This document shows positions 32,491 through 43,428 of a stretch of DNA of 64,000 nt, piece after piece (positions within the stretch are counted from its first letter, which is position 1; each line of letters starts with the position of its first letter). Both the position numbers and the translations under genes were made by a program. The notes under the pieces were generated by a model. It was given only the letters and a program-made list of their open reading frames with translations. It was not told the origin of the DNA and did not search any database. Source of the stretch: Apodemus sylvaticus (Eukaryota; Chordata; Mammalia; Rodentia; Muridae); NCBI RefSeq assembly GCF_947179515.1, contig NC_067492.1, positions 13,818,416 through 13,882,415 on the forward strand, read 5' to 3'.

Positions 32491-33096
32491 ATCCACCAAA
32501 GCTGATGCTCATTGGTTAGGCCAGTACATTTCAGAGATCTGATTGTATTTGCCCCTCTTCACAAGTAATGGGATTTCTGTTATGGCTTTATGCCCAGCTA
32601 TGGACCAAGCCTTGTGCTTGTATGACCAGCACTCAATCAACTAAGATGACTGCAGTTTCAAAGGTAGGAGCTGATGCCTAGAAACTGGAATTCCCTGGCC
32701 CTCGTGAATTCATAGCCAGTATAAGAGCATCCGTGTATGCTCATGAGTGCCAAGGAATGGGAAGAGTAAGTCAAAGTGCAGAGAACATTCTAGGTCCTAG
32801 AATCTAGGGGAAGGGGAGGCTTGCATACTGGAAGAGGGCTACGCAAATGTGTGGTCTCCAGGGAGGAAGTAAGATCATCAATCAAGCATGTATAGCCTGG
32901 CCAAGAAGTTGGTTCTCAGCATTGGCAAGTTGGACAGTATCCAGAAAATGGAGAGCACTATGGGTGCTCATGGGCACTTAGGGCCAGCCCCTCAAGGTAT
33001 AGTCAGGCTTGTCTGACCTTTCAGTATTGAGCTATCTTTTCTTCCGCAAAATTTGTGCTTGAGAGCTATACCATCAGCAACCCTCTACCCATCCTA
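32491..33096. other. Unrecognised unique sequence
   Basis: No repeat or gene recognised. Confidence 0.4.
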
Positions 33097-33146
33097 AGCC
33101 AACCCAACCCAAACCAACCAACCAACCAACCAACCAACCAACCAAC
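33097..33146. repeat. (CCAA)n tetranucleotide repeat
   Basis: AACCC/AACC units followed by nearly perfect CCAA repeats. Confidence 0.9.
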
Positions 33147-33154
33147 AGCAATAG

Positions 33155-33228
33155 TCTAGGGCTGCAGCTCAGTGGGAGAGCATTTCCCTAGCATATGTGA
33201 GGTCCTGAGTTCAAGCCCTAGTATTACT
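33155..33228 (+). mobile_element. ID-like SINE fragment
   Basis: 'agggctgcagctcagtggga', 'gagcatttccctagcatatg' and 'gtcctgagttcaagccctag' give a clear tRNA-Ala-derived ID/B4 head with A-box and B-box like regions. It is diverged and lacks a long A tail. Confidence 0.7.
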
Positions 33229-33395
33229 GGATTTTTTTCACAAAAACTCATAATATTTGAAGTCACATTTATTATTTTCGTGTTAGGCTGCACTCATAGG
33301 TATCCTCGGCTGAATATGGCCTGAGGGCACCAACATTTGCTTTGTAGGAATAGTCAGGGAATCTTCAGAGGAGTCAAATCTTGGTTGACTGTTTC
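33229..33395. other. Unrecognised sequence
   Basis: No element recognised. Confidence 0.35.
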
Positions 33396-33752
33396 TAGCT
33401 ATGTGTGTTTGTGTGCATGCACACACATGATCACACATTCACATGTATGTGGGTACAGGTGTGTATGTGTGCATGTGTGTGCACCTGATTAGTGTGGGTG
33501 CCCCAACTTGTCAGTTTACCTTCTTCGCTCTCCATCTTAGTTTTTCAGGCAAGGTCTCTCTGTCCATCCCAGGACTCTCAACTCTCCAATATGTATAACT
33601 TGGCTAGCCAGCCTGCTCTGGAGATCCAGTGTCTCCTCTTCCCAAGTACTAACCTCATAGGCATTTACATGGCTTCTGGTGATCTGCCCTCTGGGCATCT
33701 TGCTTTTGTGGCAAGCACTCTAAACTCTGAGCCACCTTTCCAGCTCATGAGT
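33396..33752 (-). mobile_element. Long tRNA-derived SINE, antisense, with TG/CA tail
   Basis: A TG/CA-rich tail (33396-33485) is followed by 'ttttcaggcaaggtctctct', 'ataacttggctagccagcct' and 'ctgccctctgggcatcttgc', ending 'ctgagccacctttccagct', which is the reverse complement of a B2/B3 head. Confidence 0.65.
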
Positions 33753-34257
33753 CTTAGCTCCAAAAATAAATGTATCTGCTAATAGAATTTGAGTTTTCAC
33801 CCATCTTTTGGGAAGATAATGGCTGTGTTTGTACTGTGCAGAGACAAAACAACTCTCCCCAAACCAGGAGTTCAGGAGTCCCTCTTTGGAAATTTTGTAG
33901 ATGTAGTATTTGCTCCTATGCTGGGAGTATTTATGTTTTATATATATCAGTCTTTAGAAAACTATGATTTGGGAAACCATATCTGTACACCCCACACAGA
34001 AAGTAAGGTGGACTGTTCATGTGTGATGGAGCTCCTCTCTGTGTTTGAATGGCAGGCTATGGGAGGTGTGACAGGGTCTTATTCTGAAGACACCAAGACG
34101 AGCAGACAATAAGAACACATTTGCTTTTTCCAACAAGCTGGAAGACCATTTTTTCCCTTATGAGATGAAAAGCCCTAAGAACTGGGCCAGAAAGCCTGAC
34201 TGTGATTTATCTGAAAACAACGGCTAAATATCTCAGAAACTAAGCTCACTAACATTC
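33753..34257. other. Unrecognised unique sequence
   Basis: The 107-codon frame at 33789-34112 has no recognisable domain. Confidence 0.35.
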
Positions 34258-34272
34258 GGGGGGGGGGGGGGG
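34258..34272. repeat. G15 homopolymer
   Basis: Fifteen consecutive G, followed by GA-rich bases. Uncommon in mammalian DNA, G-quadruplex prone and error prone in sequencing. Confidence 0.9.
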
Positions 34273-34579
34273 AAGAGAGGCTTGTCTAGTTTCAGAGAAC
34301 AAATATCAAATGTCCCATTTTCCTGGTGAGGGGCAGAGGAAAAGGTGTGTTTTATTGATCTCATTACAGTATTCGATGGGCATTTATTGTTCTTTTTACT
34401 TGGCTGGGTGTTCCAGCACTCTGAGAATGAGCAAGATCTTTCCTTCATAGGCTTGCTTGGCTGCCTGGGATATAGCCCGTGCCATGGAGGTAGATAAGTT
34501 CTTCTGGAATGGTAGTAACATAGTGTGTATTGAAGGCATCCTGGATAAAATCCTGAAGGTAGGCTGTGTTCATGAGCTT

Positions 34580-34830
34580 GAAATGCCGGAACAAAATACC
34601 TAGGAAAAACATTTTTAAAATGATTATTTTGTCTTATGGTTTCAATAGGGTTGGTTCATGGGCTCCTTGGCTGCGCGCTTAGATAGGACATCATGGTAGT
34701 AGCAGCCGAGTCTTCATCCTCATGCTGACTGGGAAGGGTGGCAAGTGAGAAAGAGAAGTCCTACGACAGGATACAGCCCCTGCGGGTATGTCCTCATTGG
34801 ACTACTTCTTCCTGTTAAAATGTTGAGAAG
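34580..34830 (-). mobile_element. MaLR-type LTR, antisense partial
   Basis: 'ggaacaaaatacctaggaaa', 'ttttgtcttatggtttcaat' and 'aggacatcatggtagtagca' follow the reverse complement of the 3' half of a rodent MaLR LTR. The far end is unclear. Confidence 0.45.
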
Positions 34831-34929
34831 CTTCTGAAAGTAGCCTGCTTCCTCAGTCCCCTTTCCAGCTAAGAACCTAGACTTTAACCCAGGGGCCTAT
34901 AGAGCACATGTCACATTAAGTCACACCAC

Positions 34930-35145
34930 AACCTGAGTATTTTTCAAGACTTTATGTATTAAATGCCCATAGTAATCTCAAGACTTTATTTATTTATTGT
35001 CCATAGTAAGGTCAAGAGGCAGGTGCTCATGCCATCCCTATTTTACATATTTGGAAACTTAGGTACAGCAAAGTTAAGTAACAGTTCTGAGATTCCCATT
35101 ACCAGTAATGATTGGATTCATATCCCAAGACAGGAGACTTTATAA
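34930..35145 (+). mobile_element. MIR SINE with internal 34-bp duplication
   Basis: 'ctattttacatatttggaaa', 'cttaggtacagcaaagttaa' and 'tgattggattcatatccca' follow the MIR 3' core closely. The 5' part contains two 34-base copies starting 'tcaagactttat' at 34944 and 34978. Confidence 0.65.
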
Positions 35146-35544
35146 CTAGCACTCAATCACTTGCTGGATTCATTTCAATGGCAGGGCAGCTTCTGATGAA
35201 GTTGGGCTGCACTGAGCAGATTCTATACAGCCTGAAAGGCTTTGGGATTGATCTCCAATCCTAGTAACAAGCATAGGGTAGTAGCTGTCTTTTTTAATTC
35301 TCTCTTTTTTTCTGTTGGGGAGCTGGACACCCAGGCCAGGATGCAAACCATGAGTTCAAAACTGTGTGACCTGTGCTTAACTTGATTCAAGGCGCTACCC
35401 ACCTGTCTAAGCTGGGATGTCTTTAAGAGCAAGCATCCCCACTAAAGATACCTGGGACAAGGGGTATTGTCTCAGCTAAAGGGCTGGCATATATGGTCTA
35501 GTGAAAGAGTGTGTTTACAGATAAACATATATGCCCCAATATCT
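35146..35544. other. Unrecognised unique sequence
   Basis: No convincing element. 35290-35370 has a weak antisense-SINE feel but does not align. Confidence 0.35.
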
Positions 35545-35640
35545 CCCTCCCAACCTTCCTTCCTCCATTTCTTTCTCCTTCTCTCTCTTTCTCTCTCTCT
35601 CTCTTTCTCTCCCCCTCTCTTGCCCCCCTTTCTCACACAC
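35545..35640. repeat. Pyrimidine-rich tract
   Basis: CTTCC/CTCT-rich low-complexity DNA ending in a short CACA run. Confidence 0.85.
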
Positions 35641-36269
35641 AAAGACATACATACACACATGCATGCTACTAATGGTCCTTTGTGGTGCCCTTGTACTTTG
35701 GGGAAAAGGTAGAACACAGGCTCCTGTGCAGACATAGCCTTGTGGTCACAGGGAGCAGTCAACTTGAGTAGTAGAACATCATCCTCCATCTGACATCTTT
35801 AGCTACCTGGCTATAAAGAGGAACAGGTACATACGGAGAGCCCTTGGCTCTGGGCATTGCAAGCTCGTTCCTGGGAGTGAAGGCATTTGTCCTGATCAGC
35901 TGGAAGGATCAAATCAATACAAGAAGAGCCGTATTTTTTCCCCTGCTATAAAACCTGACTTAGTCCTTTATGAGGTTTTTACTGTTACTTTATATTCAAA
36001 TATGGAGGGTCTGTGAGCCGTTAAGTGGTTAATTTTTATAAATGGCACACCCTCATCATTCCAGAGTCCTGGAAAGGATACTCCCTCATTGTCAGGCATG
36101 AGGCTCTTCTTGGGAAAAAGGACTCGGGTGATGAGTGATGGATGGAACAGATCCTTATTGTTCCCCTAAAGAGACACCTTGAGAAGGTTCTGGATTCTAA
36201 ATTTCAAGCTGCCTTCCACCTCAAGAGCCATGGATCCAGTTCCTTCTGTGCAATGCTGTGACATCCAGT
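35641..36269. other. Unrecognised unique sequence
   Basis: No repeat or gene recognised. Confidence 0.4.
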
Positions 36270-36593
36270 GTTAATTTTCAATTAGACGGGATGTAGGGCC
36301 ACCTAGAAGTAAGCCTCGTGGTCATGTCTGTGAAGAAGTTCCTAGATCTGGGGAACTGAGGTGGGAATACTCACCTGAATGTGATGTACCACTGCACGGG
36401 TTATCTTGAGGACTGGGGGGGGGGGAAGGAGAAAGGAAGCTGTTTTTGGACTGTGGGTACCATATGATCAACTGCATCAAGCTCCTGACATCGTGAATTC
36501 ACCCCTCTAACCACAAACCAAAATAAACCCTTCTTCCTTTGGGTTGCTTCTGTCAGGTGTCTTATTACAATCATGAGAAGAATAACTAGCTCA
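36270..36593 (+). mobile_element. MaLR-type solitary LTR (MT-like)
   Basis: About 324 bp. The 5' end 'tgttaattttcaattagacg' is followed by 'gccacctagaagtaagcctc', 'gtggtcatgtctgtgaag', 'accaaaataaacccttcttc' (polyadenylation region) and 'ttgcttctgtcaggtgtctt'. A G10 run interrupts the middle. No internal retroviral sequence. Confidence 0.65.
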
Positions 36594-37199
36594 GTAAGCC
36601 CGGGATGCTGTGGGCTGAGGCAAAGTCATGTTCAAATAAGCAAAACAGGAACATACTTTCTCTAGCCTGAAATCAGTAGCCCGATGGCCACAGATGCAGA
36701 ATGTTCTGGAAACCCAGCTGGCTTGTGGGAGAAACAGCTCAGGGTTGTAAAATGTTCTGTTCAAAGGATGAGCTGGTCCACAAGGCTAGGGAAACCTGTA
36801 CTGAAGGAGAGATCCAACAGGAGATGAGGAGACCTGTTTTCCATGGTGAGAACAGACAATCTGACTGAGCAAGCTGTGGGAGCCTGGAAGAGGCTCCCTT
36901 GATAGGTAGTGAGTTCCCTGTCACAGGTAATAATCCCAAAAAGCCCAAAGCAGGGAAATCTGGAGAAAAGAGCTCTGTGTTTGGTGACAGGCTAGAGAGA
37001 TGACATTTCAGTCCCCTCAGATGCTGTATATGTGACGGATGGAGCCTTGAGGTGCATTAGTCGGTGGCTTTCTTGCCACATCTAATCAAGGCCATATTTC
37101 TGGATAAAAACGTAGAAGGGTATTTTGAACTTAGGCTCGGGAGCTTGAGGCAAGGAGGACCGAGTTGCAGTGTAGGTTCTAAAGGGAACTACGCAACTA
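36594..37199. other. Unrecognised unique sequence
   Basis: No repeat or gene recognised. Confidence 0.4.
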
Positions 37200-37318
37200 C
37201 AGATAGCTAGGGAATCTTTTCAAACTTGTTTCGTCTATTGGAAAGTGAAGCACAGCCATCTCACAGGGCAGTGTAGACTCTGCAGCTCAGTGAATGCCAA
37301 ATGCTAGATACAAAGGAA
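37200..37318 (-). mobile_element. MIR fragment
   Basis: 'caaacttgtttcgtctattg', 'gaaagtgaagcacagccatc' and 'tcacagggcagtgtagactc' follow the reverse complement of MIR around 'cagtttcctcatctgtaaaa' and 'cctcacagggttg'. Confidence 0.5.
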
Positions 37319-37789
37319 GTGGCAAGGGCAGACTTGCACTAGCATGTGCACACCCACACATATGTGTGGTACCACTCACACATGCATGCACTCATGCAGC
37401 CAGTACAGAACCAGGACTGTGCTTTGGGGAACCCAGGACACATATGCCTCAAACCTCTGCCTACAGAGCTAGCCTGTTTCTTTGTGCACTTTAGTGTTCT
37501 CTATTTTCAAATTAAAAAGTGTTCATGCAAAGGCGTTTTTATTCTCATTAAAGATGATGAAAACTTTACTGCTTTTCCCTGGAATCAAGACCTGAATTTA
37601 TCACTGTTTATATTCAGATCCAGGACTTCCCTAGAACCAACTCATTTTGTGCCCCCCCCTCCCACCACACAACTATAGAAAAAGCATGTTCACGCAGTGA
37701 TGAGGATGGAGGGTTAGAGACTGATTTTCTTTCCTTCCCCACTTTTTCTTTCTTTTTTCTTTGTGCAAAGGAAACTCCTCCTCAGAGCT
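37319..37789. other. Unrecognised, with CA-rich start
   Basis: 37345-37400 is CACA/CATG-rich. A C8 run lies near 37653. Nothing else recognised. Confidence 0.35.
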
Positions 37790-37985
37790 GGCATGGCATT
37801 ATTAAAAATAATAAAGCAGAAGGTTGGGAAGGAAAAGGTAAATAAGGTGATTCATACATCATCTGCAAGAGACACCAAAGTAAGGCAGAGAGAAATCATT
37901 GTCTGCTCCGTGTGCTGGGAGATTATCATGAGTCAGCGTCTGCTGCTTCCGTTCTCCCCCAGCTGCTGCTTTTGGGTTGGCTGTG
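37790..37985. promoter_or_regulatory. Candidate regulatory block with MARE-like site
   Basis: Repeat-free. A dense set of motif-like words: 'attatcatgagtcagcgtct' at about 37922 holds an AP-1/MAF-like tgagtcagc, preceded by a GATA-like 'gattatc' and followed by 'gctgctgcttttg'. Upstream 'gtgattcatacatcatctgc' is also AP-1-like. Regulatory role is inferred from motif density. Confidence 0.3.
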
Positions 37986-38019
37986 TCATAGGTGGGCGGG
38001 CCAGATTGCTGCTCCTCAT

Positions 38020-38112
38020 GATGTGTACATACACATGTGCACGTATGCACGTACAAACACACTCAGAAGTGTACACACGCACATGTGCATGCATATACAC
38101 ACACAGACAAGG
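38020..38112. repeat. CA/TG-rich alternating tract
   Basis: Alternating purine-pyrimidine words (ACATGTGCACGTATGCACG). Likely a decayed SINE tail microsatellite, with some Z-DNA potential. Confidence 0.7.
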
Positions 38113-38564
38113 TCAGTGGTGAATCTTGAGAGCCACACCAATATGCAAGAGGGGCCAGCTACTCTTTTCCAGGGCTCAGTACAAATGTGTCCTTGTGTTC
38201 AGGAAAAACAAAAAACAAAAAAAGCCAACACTTTAAGATGGCAATGGAGAAGAGTCCTGTGTGACAACTCAGCTTACACGCCAGGACACCCATCACCTGT
38301 TGTGTGTTTTTGGTCATAAGCCTTGTGATTCTGGCAGCAGGACTCTGTGTGCTTTTACAACATCTCTTTGGTCAGCGGTTTCTCAGAGACCGAGTGCACA
38401 CATGAGAGACGTCAAGACCCAGCTCCAGGAACCAATTAGAGAATGTCATTAAAGCCTTGCAAATACACAGCTTTGCAGAGCAGACTCCCTGGAAAGGACT
38501 CCAGAGTTTTATTTTTCAAATGTGGGCATGGACATCCCTAGGGAAACAAAAGGTATTTTCCAGT
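38113..38564. other. Unrecognised unique sequence
   Basis: An A-rich stretch at 38203-38226; nothing else recognised. Confidence 0.4.
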
Positions 38565-38790
38565 ACCAATAACTAATATTTATTGAGTCGTAGACCATAG
38601 CATAGGGTTGGAATTTTGCATGTGCTGAACTCTGAGTCAACATAAAACAGGAACACCGGTGCTGTACCTACTTTTCAGACAAAGAAACTGAGGCACTGGA
38701 AGGTCTAGGAGCTTTCCTAAGATCGAACAACTGGTGAGTGGCAGAGAGGCCTTGCTAATCTACTTTGTAGAGCCCTTCCTGGTAATGGCT
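38565..38790 (+). mobile_element. MIR SINE, well preserved
   Basis: The longest clear MIR here: 'actaatatttattgagtcgt', 'ctacttttcagacaaagaaa', 'ctgaggcactggaaggtcta' and 'caactggtgagtggcagaga' occur in the family order and spacing. Confidence 0.75.
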
Positions 38791-38954
38791 CTACCCGACA
38801 TGCATCAGTGCAGAGGCCAGACCCCTGATTCCTCCTCCTATTTCTGCTCTCTCTTTCTTATATTCACTTTGTAAATTCTGGGTGCAGATCTTATTGCAAA
38901 GTGGTTTCTCCTGGCAAGAGTAGACAAGGCTCTGATAAGAGGGCACTCGCCGAT

Positions 38955-39115
38955 ACGAGTAGTGGCGAGCAGAGACTCAGGCCTGTCACCCCAGCACCTG
39001 GAAGACTGAGGCAGGAGGTTTCTCACAAGTTGGAACCCAGCCAGAACTGCATAGGTCTAAGCCAACCAAGTCTCAATAGAAGCTACAGACTGTGTCTAAA
39101 ACAAAACCCTCATCG
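38955..39115 (+). mobile_element. B1/B4-like SINE
   Basis: 'ctcaggcctgtcaccccagc', 'acctggaagactgaggcagg' and 'gaacccagccagaactgcat' fit the 7SL-like half; an A-rich tail follows near 39096-39112. Confidence 0.65.
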
Positions 39116-39679
39116 AAACACATGGAATGAGAGGGATTTGGCTCTTTTGTGGCTGGGAGTATGGTGTTTAAAAAGCCAGGGCTCAAAACAACACACGTCC
39201 CCAGAGAAACCAGCAGGCCAGGAGATGGCCCTGCCAGGCGAGGGCCCAGCTGAGAATGGATCCATGCTTGGGCCAAGCAAACAGCAGCATTGGCCAAGAT
39301 CCCCAGGTCTTTCCTGCCCTGCGCTGGCCCAGACCTGTCTGTATCTAGCCAGGAGTGCAGGAGGATGTGGGCAGATAGGAACAGGCCTCACAGAGCCAGG
39401 CTCAGTGCCCCAGCAGGGCCTTGAGTCCCATGCCAACATGCTTGCCAGCCAAGCTGTGTAAACATTGAGCTCCCTGGCAAAGCTGGGGAAGGGGAGACAG
39501 AAAGGGCTCCTCATCCAACGTGGGTGTGGGAGGAGACTGTGTTCCTGATTTCCTTCCTGTGTGCTTCCTGTCTCCTCCTTCCTCCTGGCCAGAGAGGAGC
39601 TGAAGGCCCTTAGCGACCACCATGAGCCATGCATGTCTAAGGATGTACCCTGTCCTCTGTTGAACGCAGAGCTTGACTC
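39116..39679. other. GC-rich unique sequence
   Basis: GC-rich, repeat-free 39180-39450. The longest frames of the window (220 codons on minus at 39110-39772, 186 on plus at 38901-39461) overlap each other here and run into a SINE and a pyrimidine tract, so I treat them as chance frames. Confidence 0.4.
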
Positions 39680-39800
39680 TCCCTCCCACTTTCCCCTCCC
39701 TTCTCTCCTTCCTCCCCCACCTCTTCTCTTTCTTTTTGTACATGTGAGTATGTTGACATCCCTTACCACCACACCCAGGAGTGGGTTTCACCAACGTGCC
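39680..39800. repeat. Pyrimidine-rich tract with antisense SINE-like tail
   Basis: CTCC/CTTC-rich to about 39735, then 'ttgtacatgtgagtatgttg', which resembles the antisense tail of a B3-type SINE. A closely similar arrangement occurs at 41118-41215. Confidence 0.55.
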
Positions 39801-40427
39801 ATAAAGCCCAGCAGCCTGAGTCCTGTGATCACATGTGATGGATTAGGAACCATGAAAGATACAGATAAAGGTGTCAGTGTGATCTCTGGGGCAGCATCCT
39901 GCACGGACTTAACTTACTTTTGTATAGTTCAGGTGAAACACATTGACCATAAACCCATCCACTTGACAGTTAGCAATTCTGAAACACTTACTGCATTCAA
40001 CCTGTAAGTATCAACTCCTGAAGTTACAGAACAGTCCCATCATGCCCAAAGGAGAACAGGTCTCAATTAGCAGCCCCTCCCCCACACTTCTACTTTCTCC
40101 TCCTTATTATCCCAAGACAGTGACATATCCAGGTTCAGCCCCAGGAGTTTCCTATCCCATGTTTCACATACCAAGCAGCTCATTGCATCTAGCTTCTCGT
40201 TCATTTACTGTGTTTTCTAGATCGCTGAAATTTGCTTTCTATGTGAAATGATATTCTTTATGTTGTATGTTCTGCACATATCTTAAGTATATGCACCCAT
40301 CCATCCCAGCTGACAGGTTTTGATGTCCATGAACTCAGACAAAAGCAGATAGAAAAGACAATCTTAAAAAGAAATACCTCTAGGTTCAGAGTTTGGACCT
40401 CATTAAACAGCCCTTAATTATATAATG
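39801..40427. other. Unrecognised unique sequence
   Basis: No repeat or gene recognised. Confidence 0.4.
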
Positions 40428-40625
40428 TGGTAGTTACTTTTTGATGCTATGACAAATAGCCCGAGGCAACCAACTTAGGAGAAGAGAAGGTTTTCCTGTG
40501 GCTCATGGTTTCCCAAGGTTTAGCCCATGGATGCTTGGCCCCTTGTTCTGGACCTGTGTGGAAGGTAGGTATGCATAGAGCAAATGTAAATATCACCCCT
40601 ATGTACAGGACTTGGATCTCTGTAG
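40428..40625 (-). mobile_element. MaLR-type LTR fragment, antisense
   Basis: 'tggtagttactttttgatgc', 'tatgacaaatagcccgaggc', 'tcctgtggctcatggtttcc' and 'gcccatggatgcttggcccc' follow the reverse complement of a rodent MaLR LTR 3' half. Confidence 0.5.
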
Positions 40626-41109
40626 AGGTCTTGAAGCCAGTCTCATATAGATCCCAAGGAAGAAACCCAAAGGTTAAAAGAGTTGGCCCAAGTTCACTTG
40701 GACTCTGTCTTGAAAGCAGGAGGTCAGAAGGTTACTCAAGAGCAATCGATTATGAGATGATACGAAGGATGGAGGGAGAGGGGAGCAGAGATGCTGTGTG
40801 GTACCCTGAAGTGAAGCTCCCTGGGACCTACAACTGAGAAGTGCTGTTGTATGCAGAGTATGAGGGGCTGAGAGTGGGAAAGAGGACAGCAAGAATGAGC
40901 CATGGGCTGTAGGCTGCTCCTGAAAGACCTTGCGGAGAGGAGGCTAGGACGGAGGTGACCAGACTTTACCCAGATTCCCTACTCAACCCAGATTTGATTG
41001 GACAAACTCAACTGGAAGCTAGGAGATGATCTAGAAATGGCAGCTTCCCTGCCTGGAGGCAGGGATAGGGATGTGGAAGGTGGCAGTAGTCATTCCTGCA
41101 GCGTACCAA
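40626..41109. other. Unrecognised unique sequence
   Basis: No repeat or gene recognised with confidence. Confidence 0.35.
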
Positions 41110-41492
41110 GGGCTTGACTTCTTCTGCCCACTTTGCTCCTTCTTTCTCTCATTCCTCCCTCTTCTCTTCTCTTTCTTTCTGAACATATGGGTGCATTGGC
41201 ATATGTGGCCACACATGTGGGTCCCTGAGTGGGAAGGTCATTGGGTGTCATTTCTCATTTTCCACCTACCTCTTTCTGCTGGGAGACAGGATCTCTTTAC
41301 TGGAGCTCACCCAATTTGACTACCATGCTAACCAGTAGGTCTCCAGGAATGCCTATCTCCTCTAGTCCAGTGTTGGAATTGCAAGTGTTCTACCCACTTT
41401 TGTGTATGGGAACTAGCGGATTGAACTCAGATCCTCTCACTTGTCAGCAAACATGCTACTTCACTGAGCCATCTCCCCAACCCCTTCTTTAT
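41110..41492 (-). mobile_element. B2/B3-superfamily SINE, antisense, with pyrimidine tail
   Basis: A CT-rich start (41120-41180), then 'ggagacaggatctctttact', 'ggaattgcaagtgttctacc', 'tgaactcagatcctctcact' (box-B complement) and 'cactgagccatctccccaac' (head complement). Confidence 0.65.
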
Positions 41493-42164
41493 TCCTCTTC
41501 TTAGCAGTGATCTTCTGGGCTGCGTGTGTGATATTGCCTCCATATCTGTTTCCCTGTGTCTTACCAACAGTCCTGTGCTTGCTGTTTGAAACACCACTGA
41601 TGAATTTTGACTACTTCCTTGTGGTCCCCAAACCTCGAGTCATCTATCTCTTTTAGGGACACCAGAGGACTCCTTTTGCAAGCTGTGCTTTGTGTCAGGC
41701 CTGCTTGATACTTGACCCCTCACTCAGATGTCCCAGCTAAGGACATCTCTCAGGCCTGCTTGTCCTGTTTCAGATCCCAGAACACTGGGAGGGGTTGTGT
41801 CATTGTGCCACGATTTAGACAGGAAGCAAGAGCTTCCGTACAAACTGGTGATGAAGAGGACTCTTCCCTGAGGAACAACAGGTCCCTTCTCAGAGCCTTT
41901 TTATGAATTTTAATCTTCCTCCTTTGACCAACTTCCCCTGTCTCTCGTGACTGAGGGACAAGGACAAACAGCTTTGCAAAACACACAAATCTCTCCCAGC
42001 CATCTCCTCATAATGGGGCAGCCCTTGTTGCCTTGATGCTCTCTCACTGTGTAGAAGACTCAGATATGGAGATAGGTGATGTGAACTTCAGTATTACATT
42101 TTTAACTGTGACATGAGGGTGGGAGTCACAGACTGTTTGCTCTGTTTATCCACTACTTGAATTT
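41493..42164. other. Unrecognised unique sequence
   Basis: 'ctcaggcctgcttg' at 41751-41764 nearly repeats 'tcaggcctgcttg' at 41695-41707, a small local duplication. Ends in an A/T-rich run at 42160-42188. Confidence 0.35.
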
Positions 42165-42191
42165 TTTTAAAAATTAAAAAAAAAAATTATC

Positions 42192-42515
42192 TAGGGCCTA
42201 GGGAAATGACTCAGTGAGTTAAGTGCTTGCCACATAATTCTTGTGGATTCTGAGTTTGAAACCCCAGAACTCATGTAAAGCCACACCTGCTGGTATATAT
42301 GCCTGCAACTCATACAGCAAGATGAGAAGCCGAGACAGGAGAATTCCTGAAAGTTTCCCAGCCTTCTAGCCTGGCATACACAACAGGGAACAGTAGACAA
42401 AAGGTAAAAACAAAAACAAAAGGTAAAAGATAGGGGCAGATGACTACGGGTGTCTACGGGCCTCTGCCACCACATAAACCTGCATTCTCGCATACTGGAA
42501 CACCCAAGATTAAAA
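42192..42515 (+). mobile_element. Long tRNA-derived SINE
   Basis: The head 'gggcctagggaaatgactca' is followed by 'gttaagtgcttgccacataa', 'gaaaccccagaactcatgta', 'atgcctgcaactcatacagc', 'ggcagatgactacgggtgtc' and a 'cctctgccaccacataa' tail. Nearly full length. A 16-base element, 'acaaaaggtaaaa', recurs twice in the centre. Confidence 0.6.
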
Positions 42516-42674
42516 TTATTATTCTATAAAACAACTTGCTTCTCAGCAGGGTGTGTATCTGACTGTGGCACTCACTCAGTCAAGCTTGGGACTTTGTTTA
42601 ATTGACATGCTGTAGCCACAACCCTAGAAAAGAATCAGACACTCCCAAGATACAAGATAATATTTTGATACACT

Positions 42675-42696
42675 GTGTGTGTGTGTGTGTGTGTGC
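42675..42696. repeat. Short (GT)n
   Basis: About 22 bases of GT. 42516-42799 otherwise shows nothing recognised. Confidence 0.9.
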
Positions 42697-42799
42697 AACC
42701 ATAGCCCTGTAGTCAGAAAAAGAAGGTGTGTTAAAGACACATTATAGTAAGACCACACAGAGAACACAAGCCATTCCCTGTCTGATCATATCCTTGTTC

Positions 42800-43225
42800 T
42801 ATGTTCATTCATCATCCATCTGTCTTTTCTTTCACCATCTGTCCATCCATTGTCTATCCATTGATAGTTCATCCATCTGCTTATCTATCTCCCATTCATC
42901 CATTTAACCATTCATTTATCTACACATTCTTCACCTACCTATATATCTATTGTTCACTCATTGAGTACACATCAATCCCATTTATTCATTCCCATTTTCC
43001 CATCTAGTCATACATTTATCCATGTATCTGTCCATCTACCTATCATCCACTCATCTGTCCATCCATCAATCAGCAAGTCATCCATCCATCATCCACTCAT
43101 CTGAACATCCGTCATTGATCCATATGACGCTTCAACTATCATCACTCAGCTTTCTATCCATCTTCCTTCTATCCATCCATCTATTCATCTATCTCTCCAT
43201 TCTCCACCTATCTACTGTTCCCTGT
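42800..43225. repeat. Degenerate (ATCC)n/(ATCT)n tract
   Basis: Over 400 bases of imperfect CATC/CATT/TATC tetranucleotides on the + strand. The Ile/Ser/His-rich frames here are products of the repeat. Confidence 0.9.
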
Positions 43226-43265
43226 ACTTACTCAATTGAGAATGATTGGCTAAATCCTCTATGGC

Positions 43266-43428
43266 AAACCTAAAGATAACTCATAATAACTCTAGAATGT
43301 AGAGTCATTATTTTCTCACAGTCAAGGAAACAGAGATTCAGAGAGACTAATAAGCTAAACCTCAGAGTTGTGAGGGGCTGACCTGGATTCAGTCTCTCCT
43401 TGAACTATGTCAGACTGGTGGTGAGCTA
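43266..43428 (+). mobile_element. MIR SINE
   Basis: 'attattttctcacagtcaag', 'gaaacagagattcagagaga', 'cctcagagttgtgaggggct' and 'gacctggattcagtctctcc' match the MIR 3' half in order. Confidence 0.65.

Noticed and set aside
33155..33228. tRNA-like sequence with A-box and B-box
   Set aside because: It is the tRNA-derived head of an ID/B4-type SINE, diverged and without a plausible cloverleaf acceptor stem, so not a functional tRNA gene.
39110..39772. Longest open frame (220 codons, minus)
   Set aside because: It overlaps a 186-codon plus-strand frame, runs through a pyrimidine-rich tract and SINE-like sequence, has a Lys/Arg/Gly-rich low-complexity start and no recognisable domain. GC-rich DNA gives such frames by chance.
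42800..43225. Regular short repeats resembling an array such as CRISPR
   Set aside because: The units are 4-base degenerate tetranucleotides without unique spacers of constant length, and the genome is a mammal.
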